Assembly: GCA_002786065.1 (NCBI GenBank)
Contig: NHNY01000004.1
Location: 62,001-126,000 of the forward strand
Direction: 5' to 3'
DNA from: Microcyclospora pomicola
Lineage: Eukaryota > Ascomycota > Dothideomycetes > Capnodiales
Length of the DNA stretch: 64,000 bases
The notes beneath the pieces were generated by a model that made no database searches, was not told where the DNA came from, and saw only the letters and a program-made list of their open reading frames with translations. The translations under genes and the position numbers were made by a program. Shown here piece by piece: positions 10,115 through 22,600 of the stretch; position 1 is the stretch's first letter, and each line of letters begins with the position of its first letter.

Positions 10115-11716
10115 ATGGGTGTCAGTAATGTACCCTCCTACAAGACTCTTCTCCTCTCTCTCCTCCTCGTCCTCACCTTGCAATCAGCCATTTCAGTCAT
10201 CATGCGCTTTCACGAGTCCACCCCTGCTCTTTTCGCATGCATTGTTCACATCTCTCCTAGTTCAGCGCAGTCCTCATATGGCACTTCTAAAGGACACGGC
10301 AGTGGGTCTTGTCCGGCTAACACTACGGCGGATCTCAACTGGCATGCGCCTGTGAAGTATGAAGTCAACAACTTGCCAACGGTAATCAATGGCACAGGTG
10401 TATATGGCTTCATTTTCAATTCCAGTCAGGGCCCGCTCAATATCTATGACTGGTGCAACATGCCTCACACGAACCCTGCTACCTACGAGAAACCTGACAA
10501 GAGCTACAAACTGGAGTATGTCGAAGTTATCCATCGCCACCACAAGCGCACTCCCTATGCAGCCAACACGTTTCCTCGAGAGACCTATTCCTGGGATTGT
10601 AGTGACGAAGGGCTCTTTTTCGGCGGCAAACCGCTGAACCCATATGGCAACCACTCCGCGAGCACCTACTGGAGTGTTTACACATCACCATCCAACCCAC
10701 TTGCTCCAGAAGGTTTCAATGGCACTTGTCAATTTCCTCAGATCACCCGTGGTGGTCTCGACGACAGCCATCAGCACGGCGCAGACCTGAAAGCGGTGTA
10801 CAGTGGCATGCTTGGGTTCCTCCCCGAGCACTACAACGCCGATCTCGTCTCATATCGTGTCACCAACAATGTCATCACCTCCCAGGTCGCCTCGATGGTC
10901 ATCGCCGGCATGTACCCTTCACGATCAGACCGGGATACTCCTCTGTTGATCCAACCCGACAGCATCGACTCCCTTGAGCCAACATACACCTGCTCCGCTG
11001 CATCGAACCTCTTCAGCTCCTACGGCTCGGGGTCCTCCTCTCCCGCCTGGCAAGCACATCTCACGGATTCGGCGCCGCTGTTCGCCCGTCTCGATGCCCT
11101 ATCCGGCGTCAGTCCCACCGCATCCGACTGGCACGTCAGCTGGGATCACTACTTCGACAACCTCTCCGCCCGGCTGTGCCACGCCAAGCCTCTACCATGC
11201 AACCTTGTCAACACCACCGACTGCGTCACGCCCGCGGAAGCTAACGAAGTCTTCCGCCTCGGCGAGTACGAATACAGCTTCATCTACCGCGACGCGAGCG
11301 AATCCCTCGCCGCCAGCGTCGGCAGCTACGGCATCTGGGTGGCCGAGCTGGCGCAAAACCTGCGGCACGCGATGGAGGGCGCCGAGGCTACATCCAGCGT
11401 CCCCACGACCGCAGCCTCGAGCCAGATCCGCTACCGTCACAACGTCGCCCACGACGGCTCGCTGTCGCGCCTCCTGTCCATCCTGCAGCTCGATCGCATG
11501 GTCTGGCCCGGCATGGGCAGCGAGGTCGTCTTCGAGCTGTACAGCCGCAAGGGCTGCTACTTCCTGCGCGTGCTGTGGGGTGGCCGCGTGCTGACGTCGA
11601 GCAACCCGTCGCTGGGCACGATGAGCATGGTGCCGGTCGCAACGGTGTTGGCGTACTTCGATGGCTTAGTGGGGAAAGGAGCGAGTAAGATTCCGGGCCT
11701 CTGCGCGGCGTCATGA
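10115..11716 (+). CDS. Secreted histidine acid phosphatase (branch 2)
   Basis: Member of the histidine phosphatase superfamily, branch 2, which hydrolyses phosphomonoesters through a phospho-histidine. Single exon, 533 aa from ATG 10115. The first start gives a plausible signal peptide (hydrophobic core LLLSLLLVLTL). A second ATG at 10202 follows a pyrimidine-rich tract typical of fungal leaders but gives a weaker signal, so the start is open. The catalytic motif is RHHKRTP, matching RHGxRxP with His in place of Gly; the distal His-Asp pair is in HNVAHDGSLS. There are numerous N-x-S/T sites (for example NHSAS, NGTC, NLSA, NTTD) and even-spaced cysteines, fitting an extracellular glycoprotein. 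GC rises markedly over the 3' third. The substrate (phytate, sugar phosphates or other) cannot be told from sequence. Confidence 0.85.
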   Translation: MGVSNVPSYKTLLLSLLLVLTLQSAISVIMRFHESTPALFACIVHISPSSAQSSYGTSKGHGSGSCPANTTADLNWHAPVKYEVNNLPTVINGTGVYGFIFNSSQGPLNIYDWCNMPHTNPATYEKPDKSYKLEYVEVIHRHHKRTPYAANTFPRETYSWDCSDEGLFFGGKPLNPYGNHSASTYWSVYTSPSNPLAPEGFNGTCQFPQITRGGLDDSHQHGADLKAVYSGMLGFLPEHYNADLVSYRVTNNVITSQVASMVIAGMYPSRSDRDTPLLIQPDSIDSLEPTYTCSAASNLFSSYGSGSSSPAWQAHLTDSAPLFARLDALSGVSPTASDWHVSWDHYFDNLSARLCHAKPLPCNLVNTTDCVTPAEANEVFRLGEYEYSFIYRDASESLAASVGSYGIWVAELAQNLRHAMEGAEATSSVPTTAASSQIRYRHNVAHDGSLSRLLSILQLDRMVWPGMGSEVVFELYSRKGCYFLRVLWGGRVLTSSNPSLGTMSMVPVATVLAYFDGLVGKGASKIPGLCAAS

Positions 11717-11954
11717 GCAGTTGCGAAGCTGCAGGTCAGGTGGTTAATCTAGACGTTGATGATACATTGATATACATATTCTGTACTCCCGTCGAATTAC
11801 CAGCTTTCGCTAGTGATCGCAGGCATCCAAGGCCTTGCTTCTAATTGGAATCATCTCATCGTTGCTCATAGCTGCATGCCCCAGAATCCAACATTGGCAA
11901 TCCTACAATCCATCACTCCTGAGAATTCCCAAACACATCTCTACCAACCAGCCC

Positions 11955-13691
11955 TCACACAGTGATAACACTCTGCCGACATTTCCACGCCATGATCTTG
12001 AAGAATCGCCGCCATTCGACCGGATCACCCTTAGCCTTCCGGAAGTCGACCTCGAGCAGATCCCGCTGGGCGATGGTGACGCGCTCCAGCACCACCGTCC
12101 CGTGCAGCGGCTGTCGACGGCCATCGAGACACTTGACGCGCACGCCGAGGGGCAGGCTCGACTCGTCGATGTCGTGCGGCGTGGCGAAGCGCACGTCCAG
12201 GTCGCGGAGCGCCGCGAGCAGCAGGGCCAGCAGGTTGGGGAGCGGGGCGTCGGAGAGCAGGCGGGTCATGCTCGAGGCGGGCAGGATGTCGTTGAAGGCC
12301 GTGTCTTTCTTCTGCGTGAGCCGGAGGGGAACGGCGGGGGTTTGCGAGAATTGCGACATCGAGGGGTCTTCGGCGAGCTGGGAGGTGAGGTTCGCGTCGC
12401 CCATCGTGGCGAAGAGTTGGGAGCCGAGAGGAGGCGGCGCTTGCCAGTCGAAAGTGGCGGGTGCGATTGGCGTCTCGGGTTGGTCGGAGACGGCGAGGTG
12501 GGACCAGCCAGATTTGCTGTCGACGTCCATTGCGTCCGCTCCTTGGGAGTCGCGCGGCCTTTGTGATTGGGATCCAGAGGGCGGCTTGTCTCCGTTAAAG
12601 ACCTTCATGTTCTCGAGCATAGAAGTTGCTAGTGCAACTCGGTCGTCTATGTATGGGTTCTCTCGATTGAACCAAGGGTGTGTCTTCGCCTGTGCCGTCG
12701 TCAATCTGTCAGGAGGGTTCACGGTGAGCATGCCCCGGAGAAGATCGAGTGCTTGGTCGGGTATTCTCTCCCACAGCTCATCATCTGGTCGCCCCGAGCT
12801 CTGCACATATTCTTGATATTCGTAGCTCTCGGCGAGCACCGGCGAATCCCACGGCGTGTTGCCAGCCAGCAGCACAAACAGCACAATCGCACACGACCAC
12901 ACGTCCGCAATCTGCGGGCAATAGCCGACCTTCTCCTCATCATTGCGTCTCTTCATATTGACATTGCCGACTTCCAGAATCTCCGGCGCGATGTATGGCG
13001 GGCTTCCGCAGACCATTAAGCACGTCTTCTTCGGCCGCCCAGGCAAGTGGAATTGTGTCGCCAACCCAAAGTCCGCCAGTTTCAGATCCCCATTACCGGA
13101 CAGCAGCATGTTCTCCGGCTTGATATCACGATGCGCGACTCCCTTGTCATGACACCACCCGATCGCGTTGACAAGTTGCGTGAAGTACAGATGTGCCGCA
13201 TTCTCACTGACACCCTCATCGGCCTCGATCTTGTCAAACAGATCCCCCCCTTCCGCGAGCTCGAGAGCCATCCATACCCAATTGGCATCCTCGCCGTGCG
13301 CGATGAAGTGGATGATGTTGCGGTGCGGGCACACAATCTTGTGCAGTGACAGTTCGAGATAAAGTTGCCTGGGCCGCAGTCGTCCGGTTTGGAAGGCGTG
13401 GTCTTTGTTGATGAATTTCACGGCAATGATGGGATGCGTAGAACCTTTGGGGACTGCCTTGCGGATTCTGCCGTCCCCATCACTCTTGATCAGCAATCAC
13501 TTCCTCTCCGATCGTGGGCGAGACAATTCTACTGACGAGGCATATGCGCCGGAGCCAATGGTCTTCGAGACCAGTTGGAATGGCAGCGAGGTGGGCAGAG
13601 CTGCTGCTTGCGACTGTTCTCGATATGGTCAGCATTGCTCGGGCGGAGGAGCATGCGCGGCAAGATGTCATACATTTGGAGGTCCTCCCAT
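11955..13691 (-). CDS. chk1: DNA damage checkpoint kinase Chk1
   Basis: Effector kinase of the G2/M DNA damage checkpoint, 535 aa. Three exons: 13691-13674 (18 nt), 13613-13537 (77 nt) and 13467-11955. The first intron (60 nt) has GTATGA, a GCTGACC branch point and ACAG; the second (69 nt) has GTCAGT and GGCAG. The joined N-terminus reads MGGPPNSQAAALPTSLPFQL and continues into SKTIGSGAYASIRKA, the conserved fungal Chk1 start. Visible elements: glycine loop GSGAYAS, K49 (IIAVKF), HRDIKPEN with D146, DFG at 164, and PPYIAPEI in the activation segment. The C-terminal part contains SQ/TQ-type sites and a KA1-like regulatory segment (RVKCLDGRRQPLHGTVVLER, about 470-500). Reading only the long 3' exon would remove the ATP loop. 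Converges with the acid phosphatase gene, 238 bp apart. Confidence 0.93.
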
Positions 13692-14569
13692 TCCGTGTGC
13701 GTTACTGAGATATGTACGGTCCTTACATGCTAGTGTTGATCGAGGTCAATCCGACACGTGCATGTACCTACGTCGAGCACGAGACGCGAATAGACGCATG
13801 AGTCGCTAGCGTGCTCAAAGTGCGGGCGGGCACGCGCGCGATCGCTGGTGGCTTGTGATCTCAAGGCTGATGACAGGCTAAATCATACTGCAATCTACCA
13901 CTCTAAAACTTGAGTGTGACGCTGTCAGACAACACGGAAGGCAAGGTAACGTAACACTCGGGAAGTCCAGCTTCCGTGACTAGAGGCAGAGATTGACGGT
14001 TTTCGACGATAATTTACAGTAGGGTATCCTCCTGATATTTATAGTTGAACCCGGGAAAATCTTTCCCGGCTTCGTCAATGTTAAACCAAGGTGCGTCTCG
14101 GAGACGCCGCGCAGTAGCTGCTCTCTGTCTCGACCTCCCAATGAGAACAGTTCGTGTGCTCCCGGTCTCCAGACAAGGATTCGTAGGGATGTAAGATCCC
14201 TTGGACTTTTTGAAACACCCGCCCAAGAACGTCGGCGAGATGACCATCTTGGTGACATTCCCGCCGTTCAGCGGGACCCAAATGAGGACGCCGGACGCTT
14301 TGCAAGATCCAAATCACGCTAATGATGCCACGCCGGGCAAGACAGTCGACGATCAAAGCCATGATGCGATGTCATGGTAGCACTGGTAAGAAAGAACAAA
14401 CGGCCACAGTATGTGTTTCCCACGAAGACGGTGTAAAAGGGTGCTCATGCAATTCGGACTCTTGCCGAGGATGTGTTACCACCCAATGCTGAAAGGCTAC
14501 GCTAGATGTGAATGCTGATGTATGGTGAGGTCGATGCAGGTTGAAGTCATTGCCAGACGCTTGGCGGTA
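13692..14569. other. Intergenic, chk1 promoter / flbA 3' flank
   Basis: 878 bp with no recognisable gene. An ACGCGAA sequence near 13783 resembles cell-cycle (MBF/SBF-type) sites, which would suit chk1, but a single short match is weak evidence. Open frames at 13980-14362 show no family features. Confidence 0.45.
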
Positions 14570-16697
14570 TCAGCTGTTCGGCTGGATGGCCAAGGCAGTG
14601 AGCATGCCTTCCAGATTTCGTTCGCGAAGCATGGATGCATACTTCGGTTCACGTGAGAATTTTGGTATGGAGTCCTGGAGATTCTGTCAGCATGTGCGAG
14701 CTGCGAGAGAATGGGGTGATACATACGCTTGCCATCAGCTTGAAGACACTGTTTTGCGCCTGGTCAAACAGGACAGCTACCTCGTCAAGACTCTTAAGCA
14801 TCTGCTCGTCCTCGCCAACTGCACGAGTCATCCTCCCCGCAAGGGCGTTGCGAAGACCGTGATCGATGTTCAGCTCGCAGGGTGAACCTGGCGCAAGAAA
14901 AGCATTGTACAAGCTGTATGCGGAGGCCAGGGTCTCGCGGATAACGTCTGACCGTGGCGCCGGCTGCACTCGTTTAGCCAAGTCATAATCGGACAAGAAG
15001 GCCTTCACTTCCAGGTAGAATGCAAGATTCTCCTCGCAGTGTGTTTCACGCAAGTACTCCCGGAACAAAAGCCGCAGAGCCGGGTCGCGAACCATGATGG
15101 TGAGTCGGTTGGTGTTGGAGTCACGTACGATACCAGCAGGAATTTGTTGTTGTACTGTTGCTTCGTTGTTCACAGATCCGTTAGGGCTAGTGACCCATCC
15201 AGCTGCACGCATACCCTTGTCCGTGATGCCGTAGTTGATGTTCTTCGATGCTGAGAATGGCAGCGACACTGCATGGACACCGCTCGGTTGGCTTTTGCTG
15301 CTGCTGCTGCTGCTCGCTTGTGAGGTCTTGTTGTTACTGTTCTGTGATAGCCTTCCACTGCTGGGTTCATCGGGCATCATCTCGATCAGACCGTGAGCCA
15401 TGAAAAGGTTGCCTACCTCGAGCACCTCCCGTTTATCGATGATGGAGCAGCAGTTCATCAACCAATCGTGAGCGGCCTTGCCTGTGAACGTGTAAGGTGA
15501 TCCCTGCCGTCTGGAGCGGACCATTTTGACTCCCGTCAAGCCTGTTGCGTACTCATTGATGGAATCTGATTCCGATGTGCTTGAGGTGGTCTTCAAATTT
15601 GGGCCGGTGTCGCCTGCAAAACGTTTGAAGATGATGTTGACGGTGAAAGGATCACGATGGATCTTGTCGTTGGCCAATTCACGCTCCAGAACGACCAGCG
15701 TCATCAAGTTGCGTGGGGAGTCCAACAGTTCGTTGATATGCCGCTGCACGATGCCGTTGCGCTGACAGAAACGTGCTAGGATGTGCATGCCCTTTGGAGT
15801 CAGCTGCCATACGGAGTTCCTGGAGTCAAATGTGGATCTCCCATCAACCGATTCCACAAAGCGTGAGTCAACGAATCGTTGGCAGATACCACGAGCCATT
15901 TCTCTCGCCATGGAGAATGTGGTGGTCGTAGTGGTTGTCACTATCCGTGCAGGCTCTCGTGGATCTGGCATTCGATTTGATTGCGAGAACTTAAGTGATC
16001 CAAGATTGGTGATGGCTTCCTCGGTGGTGAAGGTATGCTCGACCCTGGAAAAGCGCACCCTATGGGGGGTCATAGGCAAGCTGACCATGAGTGTTGCGAA
16101 CAAATCGTTGAAATCCTAGTGCAGATGTCAGTAAAGAAGCGCTTATTGGAATGCTCCTGGTCAGATAAGAGGTGCATCTCGGCGAGAGGTGGAGCAATCT
16201 TGAAAGGACAGGGAGGCAGTGACAGTGGTACGTACTCTGGTGAACGGTCGGGAGCCATCTTCCGTCAATCGAAGTAACCGGGAAGAAGTTTGATGCATCA
16301 TGCGTGGACAGATCTTGGGACGGTCCGGCAGACGAGTCTGGCAGTCAAGCTCTTCCTCTTGGTCCCGGGAAAGATCGCTGGAAGCTCTCCAATATTTGGG
16401 CTGAGTTTCGATCCCCGGTGATTCAGAATCGTCAGACTTTCCGTCAGCTGAGAGGGAAGTGTCTGTCGAGGAGAGTGAGGATGTGGAGTTACAAGAGCGT
16501 TGACGAGGTCCAGCAGTCGAGGGCGAGACAGGAACGACGTTCCGCGTCGGGCGTGTCTCGCCTCGGGGGGATTGGACGCGTGGCGACAGCTGCTGGTGCG
16601 GTGGGACCACGATACTGACGCTTTCACGAGAGTTGATACGGCCCAGTGAGATCAGCCGTGAGTGCGCTTTTGATTTGGCCTTGGCTAGAGAATCCAC
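14570..16697 (-). CDS. flbA: RGS protein FlbA/Sst2 type (two DEP domains plus RGS)
   Basis: GTPase-activating protein for a heterotrimeric G-alpha (FadA/Gpa type). In Aspergillus FlbA dampens growth signalling and permits conidiation; in yeast Sst2 ends pheromone signalling. Three exons: 16697-16236, 16115-14727 and 14674-14570; introns of 120 nt (GTACGT) and 52 nt (GTATGT); 651 aa. The joins give SRPFTRDFNDLFATLMVSLP and FKLMASDSIPKFSREPKYAS, as expected for the family. A Ser/Pro-rich N-terminus (about 1-135) precedes two DEP domains (about 150-390), which direct it to receptors and membranes. The RGS box follows at about 475-620 (REYLRETHCEENLAFYLEVK). A run of Thr (TTTTTTTFSMA) and a Ser run coded by a CTG/CAG tract (15298-15312) are present. 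Confidence 0.93.
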
Positions 16698-19600
16698 GAT
16701 GCCGGCTGTGATGGTGGCGTGGCGGAAAGGCCGGGTTTAAAGTTGTGCTGAGAGGGCAAGTGAATGTGCTGGCTATAAGCAAGACATCCACCTTTGGCTG
16801 AAGGACTACGCAGTGATGGTACGTAGAGTACAGATAAGATCGTAGGATGCAGGTCGTCGGTGGTGCCGGTCGTTGTCGTGGTGGAAGAGCCGGGCAGGCA
16901 ATGGTATCGTCGGCGATGATCAGTGATCCGGCATATAGAGGTCGTGATCAGATGAAGCGACGGTAAGATGGCCAGGCGAAGAATGTCCCTATCACTACTG
17001 GACGACGAGATCAACAGGCCGGCGAAGATGGTGATCGCGAGGGCAGTCGCGGTGATGGCGATGATGTTGGTGGTGGTGGTGTAGGTCAGAACCGAGATCG
17101 AGGTGCAGCAGACACGGCGGCCGGGCAGAAGTCATAGTCTTTGACTGCTGAGACGACGGCGACGAGAGCGGTAGTGGGTCCTCGGGCGCTAGCGTGGCGC
17201 TACGAAGGGCTATTATCCTCGCCCGCAGAAATGATCGGTGCACAAGCCTTGCCTGCCATGTGGCCAACCCGGGCCCGCATGTGACAACAACTTGCTCCCT
17301 TCACGCCAACTAACTCTAGCCGCTCTCTACTCTACAATCCGCACTCCCAGCTGGTACATGTCCAACGGGGACCACAGCCATCTCGCGGTACTGTGCACTG
17401 CCGTGGCTGATGGCTAGCCGCCAACAGCATCATACTCCCCGAACGCGCCTTGCAACTGGTCTGATCGCTCTTCTCGCGCTGTCTGCTGGGCTTGCCGCTA
17501 CAGCACCGTACATGTATGCACGGATGGCCATGTCTGCGGTGCGTGGCAAGACTTCACGGCTGACACGAGAAGATTGCCATGCACGCCATGCTACCTCCGC
17601 ATATCAGGATCCTCACCGCTGCATGAATCGGAGTGCGCTGCACGTTGTCCGCTGCTTCTCTTTCCCTTGTGCTCCACCTTGCGCCGATCTGCCCCGGAGA
17701 CTCGTTGAGTTTACTCCTGGTCACTCTGTACCACATACAGCGTCCATCCACCATGTCTGCAGCAAGATGGATGAGAGACCCGCCCAGCACACTCGCCTTC
17801 GCTCCGAACGGCACTCAGATCTGTCAACTAGTCCATCCCAGACCACGCATTCCTGTCGTGTGTCATATACTATGGGCTTGTCCTAGAACGTTCGGTCCAA
17901 CCGCGTGTCCGACCCATTCCTGCCTGTCTAAAATCTCTGTCAGCAGCGGCCTTGGCCCAGCACCGGCGCCGCGCTACAGAAGGTCTGATGTGCTCAGGGT
18001 TTCCATTACTCATGGTGCTCGACGACCGTGCTACCAGGGTCGCCTTACGCATTCCTAGAGGCGTCGCGTTCCCTTCCGATCCACGTGCCTCGACCACGCA
18101 ATGGCCCGGCACTCGATCGTAACGGCTCGTTGAGGTAATGGTAATATAAGATGAATGTAACCTCGAGTGATCAGTCTCGTCCAGAGTGGCAGCACCGACC
18201 ATACTCGATGCCACGCCCGAACCACACCCTTGCAGGTGCCGAGCTCAGAAACACCCCGAGACCTCTACAACATTGCTGCTGTCATAGCTGCCCGGCAAGA
18301 TGGAAAAGTGGTCCGTCAGGCGATGGCTTGCATGGCTGAGCGGATTCCTTCGACACGACTTGTTGCCTGCCTGTCTCATCGACGTGCAGCGCCGCCACGC
18401 CACTCCCGTTAGGCTCGCCACGTGGAAGACGTGCAGGGCTGTGCGCCGCCCACACGAGCTCAAGCAGTTCCCGTGGCTTCCCACCCATGCTCGATTGCGA
18501 CCAGTTGCCGAGGCGCAGAGCACTGGCTTACACACACATGGCAAAAATCGTTCCGCTGCTATGCTGGCCATCTTGCAGAGCACGTAGGATGACAAGAGGT
18601 TCGACGGGCTGCTCGACTGCAAGAACGAAGTCAACAGCTGATCACCTGCCTCATACAGGATCAAGCATTCTCACCTCAGCAGACTCAGAGCCTATTGGGC
18701 CGATGTCCCGTACCAGACTCATGATCGCCGGCGCTAGAAGATGCAGAACTGGCTTTCGAGCCACATGAATTGTAGGATTAAGCACTAACGTGCTGCACCC
18801 CGAAAACGGTGTCATCATGTAAAATTAATTTGCACCATTCACCCACGATCGCCGTCCACTTCTAGGCTTTTGCGTCAAATCGCTGCGTACTCCCTTTCTA
18901 GGTCCTCTAATCAACCAATGACTGAGCACGTGATCATTGTGACATGGCCATACAGATGATTCGTCTATAAGCTTGGCTATGCTTATACTACCAGCAAAAG
19001 CCACCTCGACCTCAGGCCGAACGTCGCCGATGATAGTTTCAATGACGCTGCAAGCGGCTGCGCTGGTCATGAGATTGCTCAATCACAGAACCTCCGCCAC
19101 GGTGATATGCTTCAAAAGCTGACTGCATGAGCATCCATTAAAAACCATTAATATCGTTATTGTGTGCGGCATCGATCATGGGCAGAACTCACGGCACAAT
19201 GACGCGAGGGGCACCCTCCCTGCTCTCTTCCTCTCTCTCCCGCCATGTGGAAGTGGTCTAATCTCAACATTGAATAAGCAGCACCGTCCGCAGTACGTCA
19301 TGCCCTCAACATGTCAGGCCACCGTGGCATTCGCGTCTGAAAGATAGGTACCGATGCGAGAAGCTTCCTTTAAAGAATAGGTCCTCCTCAAGATCGGTAT
19401 ACCATTCTCCAAGTCTCGCATGATATGCACGATGGCGAGCGAGGACACTCCTCCCGCTGTCCGAACCATGTTGTGTACCATACCAGGCATCGGCGGAGGT
19501 AGTACAGCGTCCAGCTTCCATCACGTTGATTGGATGCGGCGACTGGGTCTGTCGCACCCAGCTGCCACGCGTGCGACGCACGTAGAGTGGAACAGCAAAT

Positions 19601-22600
19601 TCGTCCTACCACGAATGCAGAAGTCGCTGAAACTGTTGAGTATTCGCGCGCGATCACTAATCGCAAGTCACTTATCCTCTTGGGTTCGCCAAGCTGCCCA
19701 CGACACAGAGCAAGTTCCGCATTCGATACATGATACACGCGCCATGTGCCCTAGTTACCTTGTCTTCGGGCATGACCAAATGTGTCGTAGTGCCAGAGAC
19801 ACGGCCATTTTTTCCGATTTGTACCTTATGTTTTGTCCAGCCCTCAATCGCATGGGCGAATCGTGCCGGTGCTGAAATTAGACACCAGGATCGGGAAACC
19901 ACGTTTTCCTGGGTTCCACTCTTGCCGCCCGCGTGGCTTTCTGCAAGCCACCTTAGGTAACTACGTACTGCTGTTTCGCAACTGGGGGCTAGATTGACGT
20001 ACGGTACATGGTTTCGCCGCCATCTTGGAGTGCCTCCCTTACAGCGTGAGCTTCTTTGCAATACTCCCCGAGAGTCGGAGAGCCTTGAAAGTCCGTGGAG
20101 GGTCGCAGGGCATCTTCTGCCTCCGTGTCATACTACGTATCTCCACACACAAGCTGGCAAATTTCACCTTGGGCACGGCCACGACCAAACAGAACGTCAG
20201 GCGGACGATAAGCCATCGTCGTGGGTGACCAGTTGTACCGACACCTCACCACGTGGCACAGAATGCCACAACGCCTCTGACTCGATGGGTACATGGCAGA
20301 ACGCCCGTTCTCGCATTCAGACCATCATGCTCCCCTGCAAGTATATGGTAAGTGGCTGGACATGGCTCCACAGCACAGAACGCCATCCTCGGTCATGACG
20401 CTGTTACCGCTCGGTGCCTGGTTCAACACGTGGCCGCCATTGCGTGGCGTCGGCGAGCTCAAGAAAGATTCTGAACTCACGTCCGTCAGACCGCCGGTAG
20501 TATACCTCCTCTCGGATGCTATACATCAATCGGGACTTTACTAGGGCAGACGTGTGCGACAACCGCGGATGCATGACAGCATCATGCCACATGGGAAGCC
20601 AGGCTGAAGCTTCCACGAATAGCTCTGCGCCCGCCAGAGCCACGGCTCGCTCGCGTGGCGCTGTAGCACAAAGAATCGCCGGCACAGAATCCGTTGAGAT
20701 GTGTCTCGAAGAACGCCCACAGCCTCGTGGTGAATACTGGTTGCCATCGCTGCATGCACTGTTACGTACGTGGATAGAGACGTTTGCTACAGACCTTCCC
20801 GAATGAGCAGAGGGGGCACAACTTGTTTGCTTACTCCAGGGGCATCTGCTGCAGCCACGCGTACAGCACCACCCATGGTAACTTTCTCGGCGAGATGTCG
20901 CCGAAGATGCACGTTATGTTGTCGTTGACATGCTTCGACTTACGCATGTGGTTGAGCTGGCATCATCTATGTGCGCTCGTCGATGGGCAAATGTCCGCAG
21001 GCCGATGTCATTCTGGAATTTCGCCGTGAAGGCCACAAACCTCGTCAACTGCTTGGTCAATTCTTCTGGCTGGACGTCGGTCCTTGTCTTAAATTTCCTT
21101 CCTTGAGATACAGAACTGGATTGGAAGTGTGGAGGCAAGATGCATTTGGAATCAGATCTGGGTGGTTCGACTGCAGGGATTTGAGGAGACCCAGTCCCCA
21201 CACAGGCCAACATCTATGGATGGCCAGAACGACGGGGGTGAAGCCTTGTCGTCTTCTCTCGACACTTGCGATCCACATCACACCATGCGCAGTCCCGCGT
21301 GACACAGATGCAAGCCTCGACAACGCCCTGGCGTGCTGCGAGAAATGGTCAAGGTGAGCCGAGTACTGTAATGGTCTTTTCGGACTACTACTGCACCTCC
21401 TTCCATATACATGATAGCACCACCAAGGTGAACCGAAAGCCCTTGTGCATGTTCATCACGGCGAGAGGCTCTGCCGACGGTCTGCCCTGCGGTCAGCCTG
21501 CATTCCCTCGGCTCGGTTGAATCAGAAACACTGGCTGCGGCTATGTGTTTTATGTGTTTGCTATCATCGCCTACAGCTGTACGCTCCTGCTTATCTCTCG
21601 GCACACAATTCACGTAGATGAGGTGCGAGAGCCGTACCTAGGTAGTGATGTGTTCCGGTGGCCTCGAGGCTGACACCTGTGTTTGAGACATGGAGATTTT
21701 CCTTACGAGTCGCAACTTACACAGTACTAGCTTATCGTGCTGCTCGCTCAAATATGACCGCGCCGAGCAGGGCTGACATGGTCTGCATGCGGAAGCGTCG
21801 CGGGTTGGGGACAACAACAATGGTTTCCCACTTCTATGCCCACGGGGGTCGCATCTAGTGATTCTCAGAAGACACGATCGTCGGTACATCATCACCGACT
21901 CATCCTCTCACGAATCTCTCATCAACCCAAGATCGCTCCTGTACGGTCATCAGCCTGCTTCGTATGCGGCAGATCGTAGGTCCCGTCCTCCTCCGACTGG
22001 ACTGGAACCCGCATGAGGTTATCGAGCAATTACCAGAAGCAGATTTGACATGGGCAGGATACTTTCTCTCCCTCAGCTTGCTGGTCTGAAGTGTTGCTTG
22101 GATACTTCCTCTTGGTCGAAGTGCATACTGCGCAGGTCATGGTCGACGATAAGACATTGGGCGAATATGACACAACAAGGTCTGAAGCGCGCATCCTGCG
22201 AAGTCAGGCCCCGGGACTAGGATAGTGGACCAGGCCCTCCCAAGTCCATATCAGACCGTCTACAGGCACAAAAGACAGCAAAATGCGTCCCGCTACGATT
22301 CGTCAGGTCAACCCTTCCTTCCACTCGACACCCAAGCTCCTTTCAAGCTTACAAGAATAGCATGATAGCCTATTTACACCTCCACCAACATACAAGAGAT
22401 GGCGGGGGATATGCTTATACCCCATTGCAGCTGTACAAAATGTGTGGACAGGACGGGAAGGAAGATCGACATGTCGATCATGCACTGACACGAGCAAAAG
22501 TCGTGTGATTCTACAACATCGAGCTCGAGCTTGCGCATCTGCATTCATCGAACACACCCGTTCGTCTTACGCCGGAATCGCTTCTACTTGGCAACGTAAA

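Noticed and set aside
13480-13671. A 63-codon frame over the chk1 5' end reading AHLAAIPTGL
   Set aside because: It resembles Chk1 only at a few residues. The conserved SKTIGSGAYAS lies in the overlapping frame, supported by two good introns.
17410-17886. A 158-codon plus-strand frame with a signal-anchor-like start
   Set aside because: Only the first about 45 residues look protein-like. The rest is Cys/His/Arg-rich, as in random frames, and no family or convincing splice partner was found.
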